From a virus: a DNA stretch of 64,000 nucleotides. Location: IMG/VR virus record IMGVR_UViG_3300036760_000945, positions 18,852-82,851 of that record, one strand, 5' to 3'. This document shows, in pieces, positions 1-8,261 of this stretch. The translations under genes were made by a program, and so were the position numbers. The notes below the pieces were generated by a model. That model worked only from the letters and a program-made list of their open reading frames with translations, had not been told where the DNA came from and did not search any database. The first letter of the stretch is position 1, and each line of letters begins with the position of its first letter.

Positions 1-216
1 GAGTAACATATCGAGGAGGCGTATACTCAACCATTACACCAATGGTGGTGGTTCTTGCCATATGAGGAGGCAAGTATTCAACTATTGCTCCGATATCGGT
101 AGTTCTGGCCTTGTGAACGGGCGCAAATTCAGCTATTGCTCCGATATTAGTAGTTCTTATTTTGCGGAGATCAACAAATTCGACTATTTCGCCGATATTG
201 GTAGTTCTTTTTGCCA
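1..216 (-). CDS. Repeat-containing virion protein, C-terminus outside window
   Basis: Open from an ATG at 216 to the window edge (72 codons), with GGAG about 9 nt upstream. The protein is built of 17-residue tandem repeats around the core A-R-T-T-x-I-G-x-I-V-E-Y-x-P-P; four units are complete here. It follows two lectin-like tail genes on the same strand, 4 nt after the stop of the first, so a tail fibre or tip protein is the likely role. I do not recognise the family. The repeats keep the reading frame and vary mostly at conservative positions, which argues for selection on protein. Confidence 0.7.
1..216 (-). repeat. 51-bp tandem repeat (17 codons), at least 4 units
   Basis: The same segment recurs with starts near positions 28, 79, 130 and 181, exactly 51 nt apart. 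It lies inside the partial gene at 1-216 and may continue beyond the window. Confidence 0.85.
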
Positions 217-220
217 TAAG

Positions 221-1228
221 TTAGCTCCGGGTCTTGGGACCAACTTGTAAGGCATCTAATTCTGCTACTGTCCATGCAAGTCCAGTTTGTGGGTTGACAA
301 GATATTCGGTTCCGAAAATCCGTTTATTGTAAACACTTAACAATTCAACATCCGGACCCGCATACTCAACAGCATGTGTCTTCACCACAAGAGAAATCAG
401 ACCCCCCGCTGCAACAGTATCTTTTGCTCGTGCTTCTGCATAAACGCGGAAAATGGTTACGTTTGCCAGATTACTTGGCGATAAATTATATAAATCTTTT
501 TCATCAACAGTTGCTCCTTCAACATAGGTTGTGTCGCCGTCTGCCGGAATATCATCCACAAGCAAGTAATTATCAACCTGATTTGCATCTGAGCCCGTTA
601 ATTGAGAAAGATCACCATTGGCGTTTGGCCGCAACAATATAATCCTTCCGTCCCCACACCAAGAATCATCAACTCCTCCAGCCAAATCATTCAAAGCCAG
701 ATCGTCGAAATATTCAGTGGCATTATCTCCAAACATTAAATATACAATATCCGCAGATGATGCAGTGAATGTATCTCCAGTGAATGTTACATCCAGCACA
801 CCATCAATTCTCACCTCGACTATGCCTCCAACATTTGCTACCCCAATATGAATCTCTACTAGATGCCATTCATTTAGTGATATTGGAGTTGTGCCTCTTG
901 CTACTTCTGTTGGATTACCTCCGGCATCAAAAAGGACGATCCCTATACCAATGCTACCAATAGCATTGATTGAACACATCTTTTCTGTGGGAGTATGTCC
1001 AAATGCAAAAATCTCCTGTGCGTTGGATGCGGTATAGTAGGCAAAGCGTAGATAAAGTTCAGTTAGAGGAGCTATCTGTTTCATTGATGGCGTCTGTCCT
1101 AAAGAATTGGCAGACCAACTCACTAAACCTGATCTTATATGGGCTGAGGACAGCGAATCACCCACACCGACGTAAGTCCAGAATAGTTCGTCTTGCATTT
1201 CAAAACCTTCAGTAAATATTCTAGCCAT
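221..1228 (-). CDS. Tail protein with LamG/concanavalin-A-like jelly roll
   Basis: 335 aa, start ATG with AGAGG upstream. Its beta-rich N-terminal two thirds look like a LamG/ConA-like lectin domain: L-N-E-W-H near residues 118-122, a V-x-V-R-I-D-G strand near 137-143 and F-D-D-L-A-L-N-D near 174-181, followed by a second beta domain after D-D-S-W-C-G-D-G. It is clearly paralogous to the next gene upstream (1274-2281). Such proteins decorate phage tails or capsids and may bind cell-surface sugars; the binding role here is inference. Cotranscribed with the tail-tip genes. Confidence 0.75.
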   Translation of the reverse strand: MARIFTEGFEMQDELFWTYVGVGDSLSSAHIRSGLVSWSANSLGQTPSMKQIAPLTELYLRFAYYTASNAQEIFAFGHTPTEKMCSINAIGSIGIGIVLFDAGGNPTEVARGTTPISLNEWHLVEIHIGVANVGGIVEVRIDGVLDVTFTGDTFTASSADIVYLMFGDNATEYFDDLALNDLAGGVDDSWCGDGRIILLRPNANGDLSQLTGSDANQVDNYLLVDDIPADGDTTYVEGATVDEKDLYNLSPSNLANVTIFRVYAEARAKDTVAAGGLISLVVKTHAVEYAGPDVELLSVYNKRIFGTEYLVNPQTGLAWTVAELDALQVGPKTRS

Positions 1229-1273
1229 TTTTATACCTCTTTCTTGTATAAATTGGGATCATTTTCTCTAAAT

Positions 1274-2281
1274 TCATCGAATTATACATCCGGCCTGGAG
1301 TGCGTTCACACGCGCTTCTGTCCAGGCAGCCGAGTCCGCAGGATCTGTTAAATATTCAGCAGACAAATAGCGGGCATAGGCAAGTGTTAGGGCTTGATCT
1401 ACGCCCTGTTCGTCCGTTGTGGCGCTGCGCAAGAGTGTAGCGATTTTATCTCCGTCCGCTGCTGTTTCAAGTGCATCCACTTCTACCCACACACGAGCAA
1501 TGGAAGCGCCACTAGGCAGTCCGGCAATGTCGGACAAGAGATAAGTGGACTTTTTGTCCACTGTGGACTCGTAAACATAGTCTGTGCTGTTAGCTGGGAT
1601 TTCATTTACGCAATCCCAAGCGTTGCCGGTACTGGCAATCAAGTCGGCGTATTCGGCAGCGCCAGTAATAGGTACTAACGCCGCAAGTACACCGCCGTCA
1701 CCGATCCAAGAATTATCAACAGCGCCAGCAGTATCATTAAAGGCAATATCGTCAAAATAAGAGTTGTTACTTCCACTAGGAGCAGTAACAGAACGACAGT
1801 AGAATCTGTCCATTGCCGCCTGAGCATTTGTTGCACCAGACCAATCAAGGACAAGCGTACCATCGAATTTGACCTGGAAGATCCCATTGGGGGCCGCTGC
1901 AATTTTGACGTGGACTTCAAATACGTGCCATTCATTCAGGTTCATGGTGAATAAGGAACTTGTTGCCCTTAATGTAGTACCATCATACATCTCTATACTC
2001 GCTACTCCATTTCCAAACGTCTTAGTTCGCAACGATCCGGCCTCACTCGCACCATTATTCCATTGAAAGAACCGGCAAGCACTCGAAAGGTCCACGCGAA
2101 AGGCAAAGCGGATATAAAACTCTGTCATAGAGGTAAGAACTTTCAGCGCCGAGTGAGCAGAAGAAGCAATTCTATATGAATAATTTCCTGTTCGTCTTGT
2201 TGTACTGATAGATACTTCTTCAACACTTGTCAATCTCAACAGATCACCGCTTTCTGCACCGTCTGTAAATAGTCGAGTCAT
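1274..2281 (-). CDS. Tail protein with LamG/concanavalin-A-like jelly roll (paralogue)
   Basis: 335 aa, the same length and domain order as the gene at 221-1228, with shared landmarks: an F-T-D-G-A-E start region, L-N-E-W-H, F-D-D-I-A-F-N-D, and S-W-I-G-D-G before the C-terminal beta domain. Start ATG with GGAG 6-7 nt upstream. The pair probably arose by tandem duplication and may give two binding specificities; whether the two assemble together cannot be told. Confidence 0.75.
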   Translation of the reverse strand: MTRLFTDGAESGDLLRLTSVEEVSISTTRRTGNYSYRIASSAHSALKVLTSMTEFYIRFAFRVDLSSACRFFQWNNGASEAGSLRTKTFGNGVASIEMYDGTTLRATSSLFTMNLNEWHVFEVHVKIAAAPNGIFQVKFDGTLVLDWSGATNAQAAMDRFYCRSVTAPSGSNNSYFDDIAFNDTAGAVDNSWIGDGGVLAALVPITGAAEYADLIASTGNAWDCVNEIPANSTDYVYESTVDKKSTYLLSDIAGLPSGASIARVWVEVDALETAADGDKIATLLRSATTDEQGVDQALTLAYARYLSAEYLTDPADSAAWTEARVNALQAGCIIR

Positions 2282-2290
2282 GTTATTCTC

Positions 2291-3436
2291 CTAGCTATAA
2301 ACCACGTGAACCGTTAGATTTTCGCCAGCGACAGAACTGCCAATTTGGTCAATATCTGCTGTCAGATACTCGCCATCTTCCAGGGTGATAACATCAATGG
2401 TTGTAGTATAACCCGTATGTTCTCCGGCTGCAACCTGTGGGCGATTCCCCTGAGCAGTAAAAATGGTCGTACCAGACTTGTGAATATCTACGATAATTGC
2501 CGCGCCCGTAGGTGCAGTGCCTACAGCAAGGAACACTTTTGAGATAGTTAGCGTTCCACCAAGATTGTTGTAGATGCGGATCGCGCCTATAGCCAGCGTT
2601 AGTACATCCTCATAAGTGAAAATAAACACGCGCTTTGACACCGTTGCATTAGTTTCAACGTAATATTCTATAATTAACCCATCACCAACCTCAGGCACAA
2701 AGTTCAATATCAATATAGGCTTGCCATAATCATCGGTGTCTAATATATATATCTCTGGTTCCTGACGCAAACCATTGTAGAACACAGAGACCTGCTCAGA
2801 AAATGGATCTCGGCTAAGGTCAAATGTATCTGTTATTCCATCAATTTGGCTAGTAAGATTTTCTATAAACCCAGAGAGGTTGCCTCCACCGCCAAGTGTA
2901 ACTACCGAGGCATCGCCTACCTCATCATCTTCCACCTGAACGTTGAGGCCAACGAAATTGAGTTTTGTACGTTGGGCAAGTGGTGTGCCCTCGTCTTGGA
3001 TGATATGGCCGCCGCCAGCTCCAAGATTTCCATGTTCGTCTTCTGTGAGATGATAATATTCTGCCGGTGTGCCCTCAGAGGGCGCCAACCCTCCCTGAAT
3101 GCCAGATAGATCATTATGCTGTCCACCATAAGGCGTGGGCTCGGTTGGCGGCGGTACCACGGGTGCTGGAACGAACGTTCTCCTCGCTGCCGTTGTTATT
3201 GCTGTATCAACATTCCCGCTTGCAGTATGAACTATGGGCGTGCCACTACGGTAATCTACATAGACAGAATCGCCGATGGAGGGAGAGGCACCTAAGAAGA
3301 TCAAGCCATGCAAGAGCTTTCCGACACCGCTAAGACGAACACTACAAAACCTTCCCAGCACATCGACTACAGTTGCGGGGATAATCTTTTGCTTGGAGAG
3401 CTTTGAGATCTCGGACGAAATTCTTGTGCGTGCCAT
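2291..3436 (-). CDS. Tail fibre/baseplate protein, OB-like N-terminus
   Basis: 381 aa. Residues about 18-70 resemble the OB-fold seen in baseplate proteins (I-P-A-T-V-V-D-V-L-G-R, then G-D-S-V-Y-V-D-Y). A proline-rich linker (about 88-103) leads to a fibre-type motif H-N-D-L-S-G-I-Q-G-G and E-Y-Y-H-L-T (about 107-131), common in tail fibres. The C-terminal 200 residues are beta-rich. Placed between the tail-hub genes and the lectin-like genes, it is probably a fibre or adaptor at the tail tip. Confidence 0.65.
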   Translation of the reverse strand: MARTRISSEISKLSKQKIIPATVVDVLGRFCSVRLSGVGKLLHGLIFLGASPSIGDSVYVDYRSGTPIVHTASGNVDTAITTAARRTFVPAPVVPPPTEPTPYGGQHNDLSGIQGGLAPSEGTPAEYYHLTEDEHGNLGAGGGHIIQDEGTPLAQRTKLNFVGLNVQVEDDEVGDASVVTLGGGGNLSGFIENLTSQIDGITDTFDLSRDPFSEQVSVFYNGLRQEPEIYILDTDDYGKPILILNFVPEVGDGLIIEYYVETNATVSKRVFIFTYEDVLTLAIGAIRIYNNLGGTLTISKVFLAVGTAPTGAAIIVDIHKSGTTIFTAQGNRPQVAAGEHTGYTTTIDVITLEDGEYLTADIDQIGSSVAGENLTVHVVYS

Positions 3437-3438
3437 TG

Positions 3439-4401
3439 TTAGGTCTTCTTCCTACCAGAAACCGACATTCGATAAGCGCCGTCTTCTAATCTTATCTGGA
3501 TCCCCTCTACAATTATATTATCCTCTATGTGCCTGAGAGTACTGGTTGCGATCAAGTCCACAGCGAGAATGTCCCGCGCCTCGAGACGTGGATCCAACCG
3601 TGCGTCGACAGTTTTTTCATGCCTCTTCTGCAAAGCGGTAATTTGATATTTTCGCGCCGCCTCGATTGCGCCAGAGCTTAGCTCGCTTAGCCTATATAGC
3701 CTCGTGATTAAACCAACCTCTTCGGCGGTGGCCGCGTCTATCGCCAGGGCAACGTCCTCGCCCTGGATAATACCATCCGAGCTAAGTTGCAGATTGTCCT
3801 CTAGGGTATCTGCATATTGCTTGATGTGGTGCGCAAGCACAGTATCCTTTACTGCTGAGTAGGTGAATTCCAGGTTTCTGTCCACGCCGGCGTTTATCTC
3901 TATTGGGCGCTGCTGGATCACGGACTGGATCGCACTCTCGGTATTGGCCTCATAGTCAACATAAACTGCCTCGCGCTGATCGGCTAACTCCGAGCGGCAA
4001 ATATTTCCAAGCACGAGTGTACCAACGGTCACACTTAGACTGGCTGTTACCGTAGCCAGATAAGTAGCGGCCCCAACGGCATAGCTGTATACACAACACC
4101 CATTACAATACCCAGAAATATATTGGTCGTAGATGAAGATACGAATTTCAAAGTCCAAGGCTGCATCCTCTCCAAGTTGGAAGTTGGAGACATCAACAGT
4201 ATCGGCCCCCATAAGCGTCTTGAATTTCACATACCGATCGCCATCTATTGTCTCTGCCTCAACACTTACTTTGAGCGCAGCGGCCGCATCACCAGTAGTA
4301 TAGTAAGCAGGTAATGCCTGTATATCAGTAGTAAGCACAATGGTTCTTCCTACTACGGGTACAAAAGAGAAAAATACTTCGAGGCTGCCGTGTTCTGCCA
4401 T
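3439..4401 (-). CDS. Tail hub-like protein, C-terminal part of tail-tip complex
   Basis: 320 aa; its ATG overlaps the stop of the 1136-aa tail gene upstream, so translation is probably coupled. The C-terminal 60 residues (R-L-E-A-R-D-I-L-A-V-D, then V-E-G-I-Q-I-R-L) resemble the end of tail-hub/Tal-like proteins. With its large neighbour it may form the equivalent of one longer hub protein of other phages. No enzymatic motif seen. Confidence 0.6.
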   Translation of the reverse strand: MAEHGSLEVFFSFVPVVGRTIVLTTDIQALPAYYTTGDAAAALKVSVEAETIDGDRYVKFKTLMGADTVDVSNFQLGEDAALDFEIRIFIYDQYISGYCNGCCVYSYAVGAATYLATVTASLSVTVGTLVLGNICRSELADQREAVYVDYEANTESAIQSVIQQRPIEINAGVDRNLEFTYSAVKDTVLAHHIKQYADTLEDNLQLSSDGIIQGEDVALAIDAATAEEVGLITRLYRLSELSSGAIEAARKYQITALQKRHEKTVDARLDPRLEARDILAVDLIATSTLRHIEDNIIVEGIQIRLEDGAYRMSVSGRKKT

Positions 4402-7400
4402 TAGAGCTCAAACTCCTCGCCAGGGCTATATGTACCATTAGCCAGGATAATATCTCCTGGAAAGGCTGCATCGGTGCCCGCTATTCTGCAAAACTTCTCC
4501 AAGAGTGAGGTAATGGAATTGTCGTGGTCATTGCTGGAGGCATAGAAACCCTTTAGTTCCACTGTATCCTTGGAGTGAATATAAACAAAAGTTCCTTCAG
4601 GATAAGAAACGCCCTCCGCCGGCGTGGCGATCAAGGAGACCCCGGTCAACCCATTGACAAGATACATTTTCTCAGAGCACGAGGCGGAGTAGTCTGGGAT
4701 ATCCTCTGAATAATGTCGCGCCCTTTCTCTTGCCCAGACAACCTGTCCAACAGTTGTAATCCACACCTTCCATTGTGTGTTCTGGTTCAGCCAAGCATAG
4801 CCAGCACTTGTGGCAACAATAGCACCCTCAAGATCATCTGAATGTGCGGCGCCATCGAGCCATTTGAATTGATAGAATTCTACTGCCATCCCGCCTTGGT
4901 AAGTATAGCCGCCACCGGGATCAGAGTTATATGGCGTGCCCCAATCTGTGTAGTTCCGCAACTGGAATGGCCCATTGGGTGGATTATCGACATCGTTGAA
5001 GAATTCGTTTTTCCCAGTATACTTATAGATCGTGCCGTCAATATCAACCTCTCCCGCTGTAGGGAAGTCAGTCACGAAGTCGGAGTCAAGGCTTGTATCA
5101 TCCATGTCCAATGGCAGGACAGGAATAATTGCCTCAGTGGAGCAAAAGCCGGTTGTTCTAAAGCGCGGCGGATCAATGAAGCCATAAATGCCAACATGGA
5201 ATATATCGTTAACTGTAACTATGCTGCCATCGGCTTCTAGCCAGGAGTATAGCAGTTGCGAGCCCCTGGTGGGCCATACTACAGTAGTGATCTCTTTTAC
5301 CTCAAGGCCGAAGAGGCCGTCTCTATGCCAAAGGCGCATATCGTAGTCAGTGCCTCCCACAATATCTCCGTTGTTCTGCTCGAGGAGGATTGTCTTCCGG
5401 CCACCGCGGATCTTGGCAAGACCCATCTTCCCCTCTGAGATATAGCCGAGAACGAAGTTGTCTTTGTCACTGCCAAGACCAAGAGGTCCAACGGACGTGT
5501 ATTCTCCTTTGAATTGTACCCTAACATCGCAGTCGAAATTCCAAGCCGAGAACGGGCGCGAGGAGAATAGGATTTGTGGGATACCCTTTACTTTACTTCT
5601 CATAACTGTTGGCAAGTCTCCGCCACCACCGACAGAGCCAGCAGTCACATTAATACTTGCTGCTATATATTTATTGGTATCCCAAAAAAGAGGTACTATG
5701 CCACCATCGATTGTGAACCAGTCGCCTGATTGTATATCAGTTTCGAAGGTGTGCTCGAAAGTATGACTGTAGGGGTTAGTGCGAGTAAAAACCTCACTAT
5801 AGGCATCCTCTACAATGGCGCCGAATTGTCCGCCTCTTTTATGTACAATATTATATTGAATTGTATTACCGCCGCCGGTTGGGCTTCCAGAGAAAGTAAT
5901 GCTAACTGTGACCTGGCCGCCAGTGCCGTGATTCGGACTTAATTCAAAGACGATCTTCTCGTCATCCCAACACAGGTAGTTCCAACCGTGTGGTCCGGCA
6001 AGATATTCAAGTGAGTCTGACCATATATTTGGGTCCCACGGATTTTCAGTCTCGCCGTTTATCTGATGAACACTTCCCACCTCTTCTTCGACCACAAAGC
6101 CAGGCTGATATGTTGACTCTATCGGTATCAGATTTACTGTGATGCCCGGCAGCTCAACACGCTCGGGATAATAAACCGTAGCACCACTATCTGATATTAC
6201 GCGTATGCCAACCTTGATGAGCTTCTTGCCCTCGCCTGGGTTTACCATTTGATAGACTACTGGGTATGAGCCCGCGCGTGCTCCTTCAGGGAAGTAGGTT
6301 TGCGGCGGATTTGAATAGCCACCATAGTCATCATCCAGCTCCTCGAGTGTAGACACAACTGTACTTTGTAAACCGTTTTCATCCTCTACCAATAAGAGTG
6401 CATAGAAGTCATCATTTGGCGAGTTGTGCGGTGTTGGATCATACGGATTGGGCTCCGGTGCGCCGCTGTCAATGCCGGCCCGGCTCCAACCGAAGCTGCG
6501 AACTTCTATGGTGGCCGCGTCATCGAGCACGGGATATTCTGTACAGAAAGTCTCAATATCAGCACACCAGTGATCTGTGGCAGTTGCAGCTTCGTGACAT
6601 TGATATCCAAGGCCGCCGCCTTCGGCTAGGATTTCTGGTGTCCAGAAGTCGCAGGACAATGTCCAGGTTGGACCAGCATCAGAGTTGACATCATAGAGAT
6701 TAGATTTATCCTTGACCAGGTCCAGAATAGACTGCTTGCCCTGCAGCTCCAGGTAAAAGGGGTGCGTCATTGAAGATGTATGCCACAGGCCATCGGGAAG
6801 AACAGAAAGATCATAGCCTCTTACACCATCCCCGAAGGATTTCACAATGCGTGCAATCACAACATCGTGATACTTGAGCCATTCCAAACCAGCAATTGTG
6901 TGAACACCAATTTCCAGCTTGGAATATGTGCCCGTGTCAAGGTAGGGATTGTCGAGGTAGAGCTCATCGCTGGCCTTCGCCTTTACTGCCCAGCCAGCCT
7001 GGGGATCGCCACTAATATTATCAAGGACAATGTCGACAGAGGGTGTATCCTCCCCAATAACCTGATACGGCGCAACGGTTCGATAGAGTTGTGTGTCTGT
7101 GAAAAAGACAATATCGCCACTTTCCTCATCGTAGCGCGCCGAGAAGCGAAGATCTACCTGGCTGACAAGTACTCTTCTATCAAGAGAGAAAACGATACCA
7201 TCGTCAGAATGGGACAATAGTGTATAGACAGTACTTGTCTCAAACTCTTCTTGTCGATAGAAACGACCAACCATGAACACGCGCTCGTTATATACAAAGA
7301 CGCCGGTTATGTCGAAATTGCTGAGGTCCTCGGGGATCGCAATAAAGAAGTCGGACCAGGAACCATCCTTGTTGTTAGTAGCCAATTTATAGTAAATACC

Positions 7401-7811
7401 CTGAACCGCCCCATCGTATCTAGTAAAGTAGGCAAAGATTTTGTCCCCAAAGATAGCGGCGCCAGAATTTATTAGTTGGGCAGAGTCGTCTTCATACTCG
7501 TCTATAAGAGGCAGAACGTTAACTGGGTCAAATATCCTTCCCGGAGAAATGTGGACAGCATCGTCGCCATCAATATAGGCAATTCTAACAGCCCCCTCAT
7601 CAAAGTAAAACCTGATCTTCTGTGTGGCCGATACCGGATGAGTAACATCGTCAACGCCAACTATAGTTGGAAGGGTTGGCGTATATACTTCATTTACGAG
7701 GTCCGCGGCATCGAAATAGACACGCGACTTATAGGCCGTAAGTCTGCCAGTTGCCTTGAAGCTCTCGGGAATAGTGATCGCATCTTCGAGTTCCGTGCCT
7801 GTTTGTCTCAT
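4401..7811 (-). CDS. Large tail-tip protein (1136 aa)
   Basis: The frame opens further upstream (to 7853), but I place the start at the ATG at 7811. It has AGAGGAG about 10 nt upstream and a 1-nt stop/start overlap with the preceding gene. The product is beta-rich with no signal peptide or transmembrane segment; residues about 40-280 look propeller-like. Its position two genes after the tape measure is that of Tal/hub or central fibre proteins. No hydrolase motif was recognised, so the role is inferred from size and synteny. Confidence 0.65.
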   Translation of the reverse strand: MRQTGTELEDAITIPESFKATGRLTAYKSRVYFDAADLVNEVYTPTLPTIVGVDDVTHPVSATQKIRFYFDEGAVRIAYIDGDDAVHISPGRIFDPVNVLPLIDEYEDDSAQLINSGAAIFGDKIFAYFTRYDGAVQGIYYKLATNNKDGSWSDFFIAIPEDLSNFDITGVFVYNERVFMVGRFYRQEEFETSTVYTLLSHSDDGIVFSLDRRVLVSQVDLRFSARYDEESGDIVFFTDTQLYRTVAPYQVIGEDTPSVDIVLDNISGDPQAGWAVKAKASDELYLDNPYLDTGTYSKLEIGVHTIAGLEWLKYHDVVIARIVKSFGDGVRGYDLSVLPDGLWHTSSMTHPFYLELQGKQSILDLVKDKSNLYDVNSDAGPTWTLSCDFWTPEILAEGGGLGYQCHEAATATDHWCADIETFCTEYPVLDDAATIEVRSFGWSRAGIDSGAPEPNPYDPTPHNSPNDDFYALLLVEDENGLQSTVVSTLEELDDDYGGYSNPPQTYFPEGARAGSYPVVYQMVNPGEGKKLIKVGIRVISDSGATVYYPERVELPGITVNLIPIESTYQPGFVVEEEVGSVHQINGETENPWDPNIWSDSLEYLAGPHGWNYLCWDDEKIVFELSPNHGTGGQVTVSITFSGSPTGGGNTIQYNIVHKRGGQFGAIVEDAYSEVFTRTNPYSHTFEHTFETDIQSGDWFTIDGGIVPLFWDTNKYIAASINVTAGSVGGGGDLPTVMRSKVKGIPQILFSSRPFSAWNFDCDVRVQFKGEYTSVGPLGLGSDKDNFVLGYISEGKMGLAKIRGGRKTILLEQNNGDIVGGTDYDMRLWHRDGLFGLEVKEITTVVWPTRGSQLLYSWLEADGSIVTVNDIFHVGIYGFIDPPRFRTTGFCSTEAIIPVLPLDMDDTSLDSDFVTDFPTAGEVDIDGTIYKYTGKNEFFNDVDNPPNGPFQLRNYTDWGTPYNSDPGGGYTYQGGMAVEFYQFKWLDGAAHSDDLEGAIVATSAGYAWLNQNTQWKVWITTVGQVVWARERARHYSEDIPDYSASCSEKMYLVNGLTGVSLIATPAEGVSYPEGTFVYIHSKDTVELKGFYASSNDHDNSITSLLEKFCRIAGTDAAFPGDIILANGTYSPGEEFEL

Positions 7812-8260
7812 TATGAGGACTCCTCTGTAGGTCCTATAAACAGGAACGTACATTGTATCACATAGAAGGAGTATATGCCCTCTATCTCGATACCAAGGAT
7901 CTTCTCTGCAAAACTACCAACCATAAGTACATCATAGTCGTCACCGAAGTGTGTGGTCAGGACCAGGATATTCGAAGGTGTTCCGTTTGGATTATTATAG
8001 GAGAAGAACGTCTTTAGATCCTCGAGTGTTCCCCAGTCACTCTCTTCGTATTCGTCTTCTTCCTCGGTGTGCCGTACACGTACCAGGTATTCATGCTGCT
8101 CATAGAGCCCGCCCATGGACACATCAAGGCCGCCATCAAGCGTCCTGTCAACCGTTTGTGACTTTTCCATAGTAGGGTTATATCCCTCAAAAAGGACATG
8201 AAACCTTTTAGAGAGGGTGTCATTGCTATTTGTCAAAACGAAATATTTGTTCGTGGTCAT
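7811..8260 (-). CDS. Minor tail protein after the tape measure
   Basis: 149 aa, one nucleotide from the tape-measure stop. In siphoviruses this slot often holds the distal tail protein, but this product is short for that family and has no motif I recognise. An acidic stretch (E-E-E-D-E-Y-E-E-S-D) lies near residues 66-75. Annotated by synteny only. Confidence 0.6.
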   Translation of the reverse strand: MTTNKYFVLTNSNDTLSKRFHVLFEGYNPTMEKSQTVDRTLDGGLDVSMGGLYEQHEYLVRVRHTEEEDEYEESDWGTLEDLKTFFSYNNPNGTPSNILVLTTHFGDDYDVLMVGSFAEKILGIEIEGIYSFYVIQCTFLFIGPTEESS

Positions 8261-8261
8261 G

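Noticed and set aside
62-250. Plus-strand 62-aa ORF with repeats
   Set aside because: It is the antisense reading of the repeat gene at 1-216, which has a good start, ribosome site and operon context.
5256-7865. Many plus-strand ORFs opposite the tail genes
   Set aside because: Antisense shadows of the 1136-aa tail gene without ribosome sites or recognisable domains.
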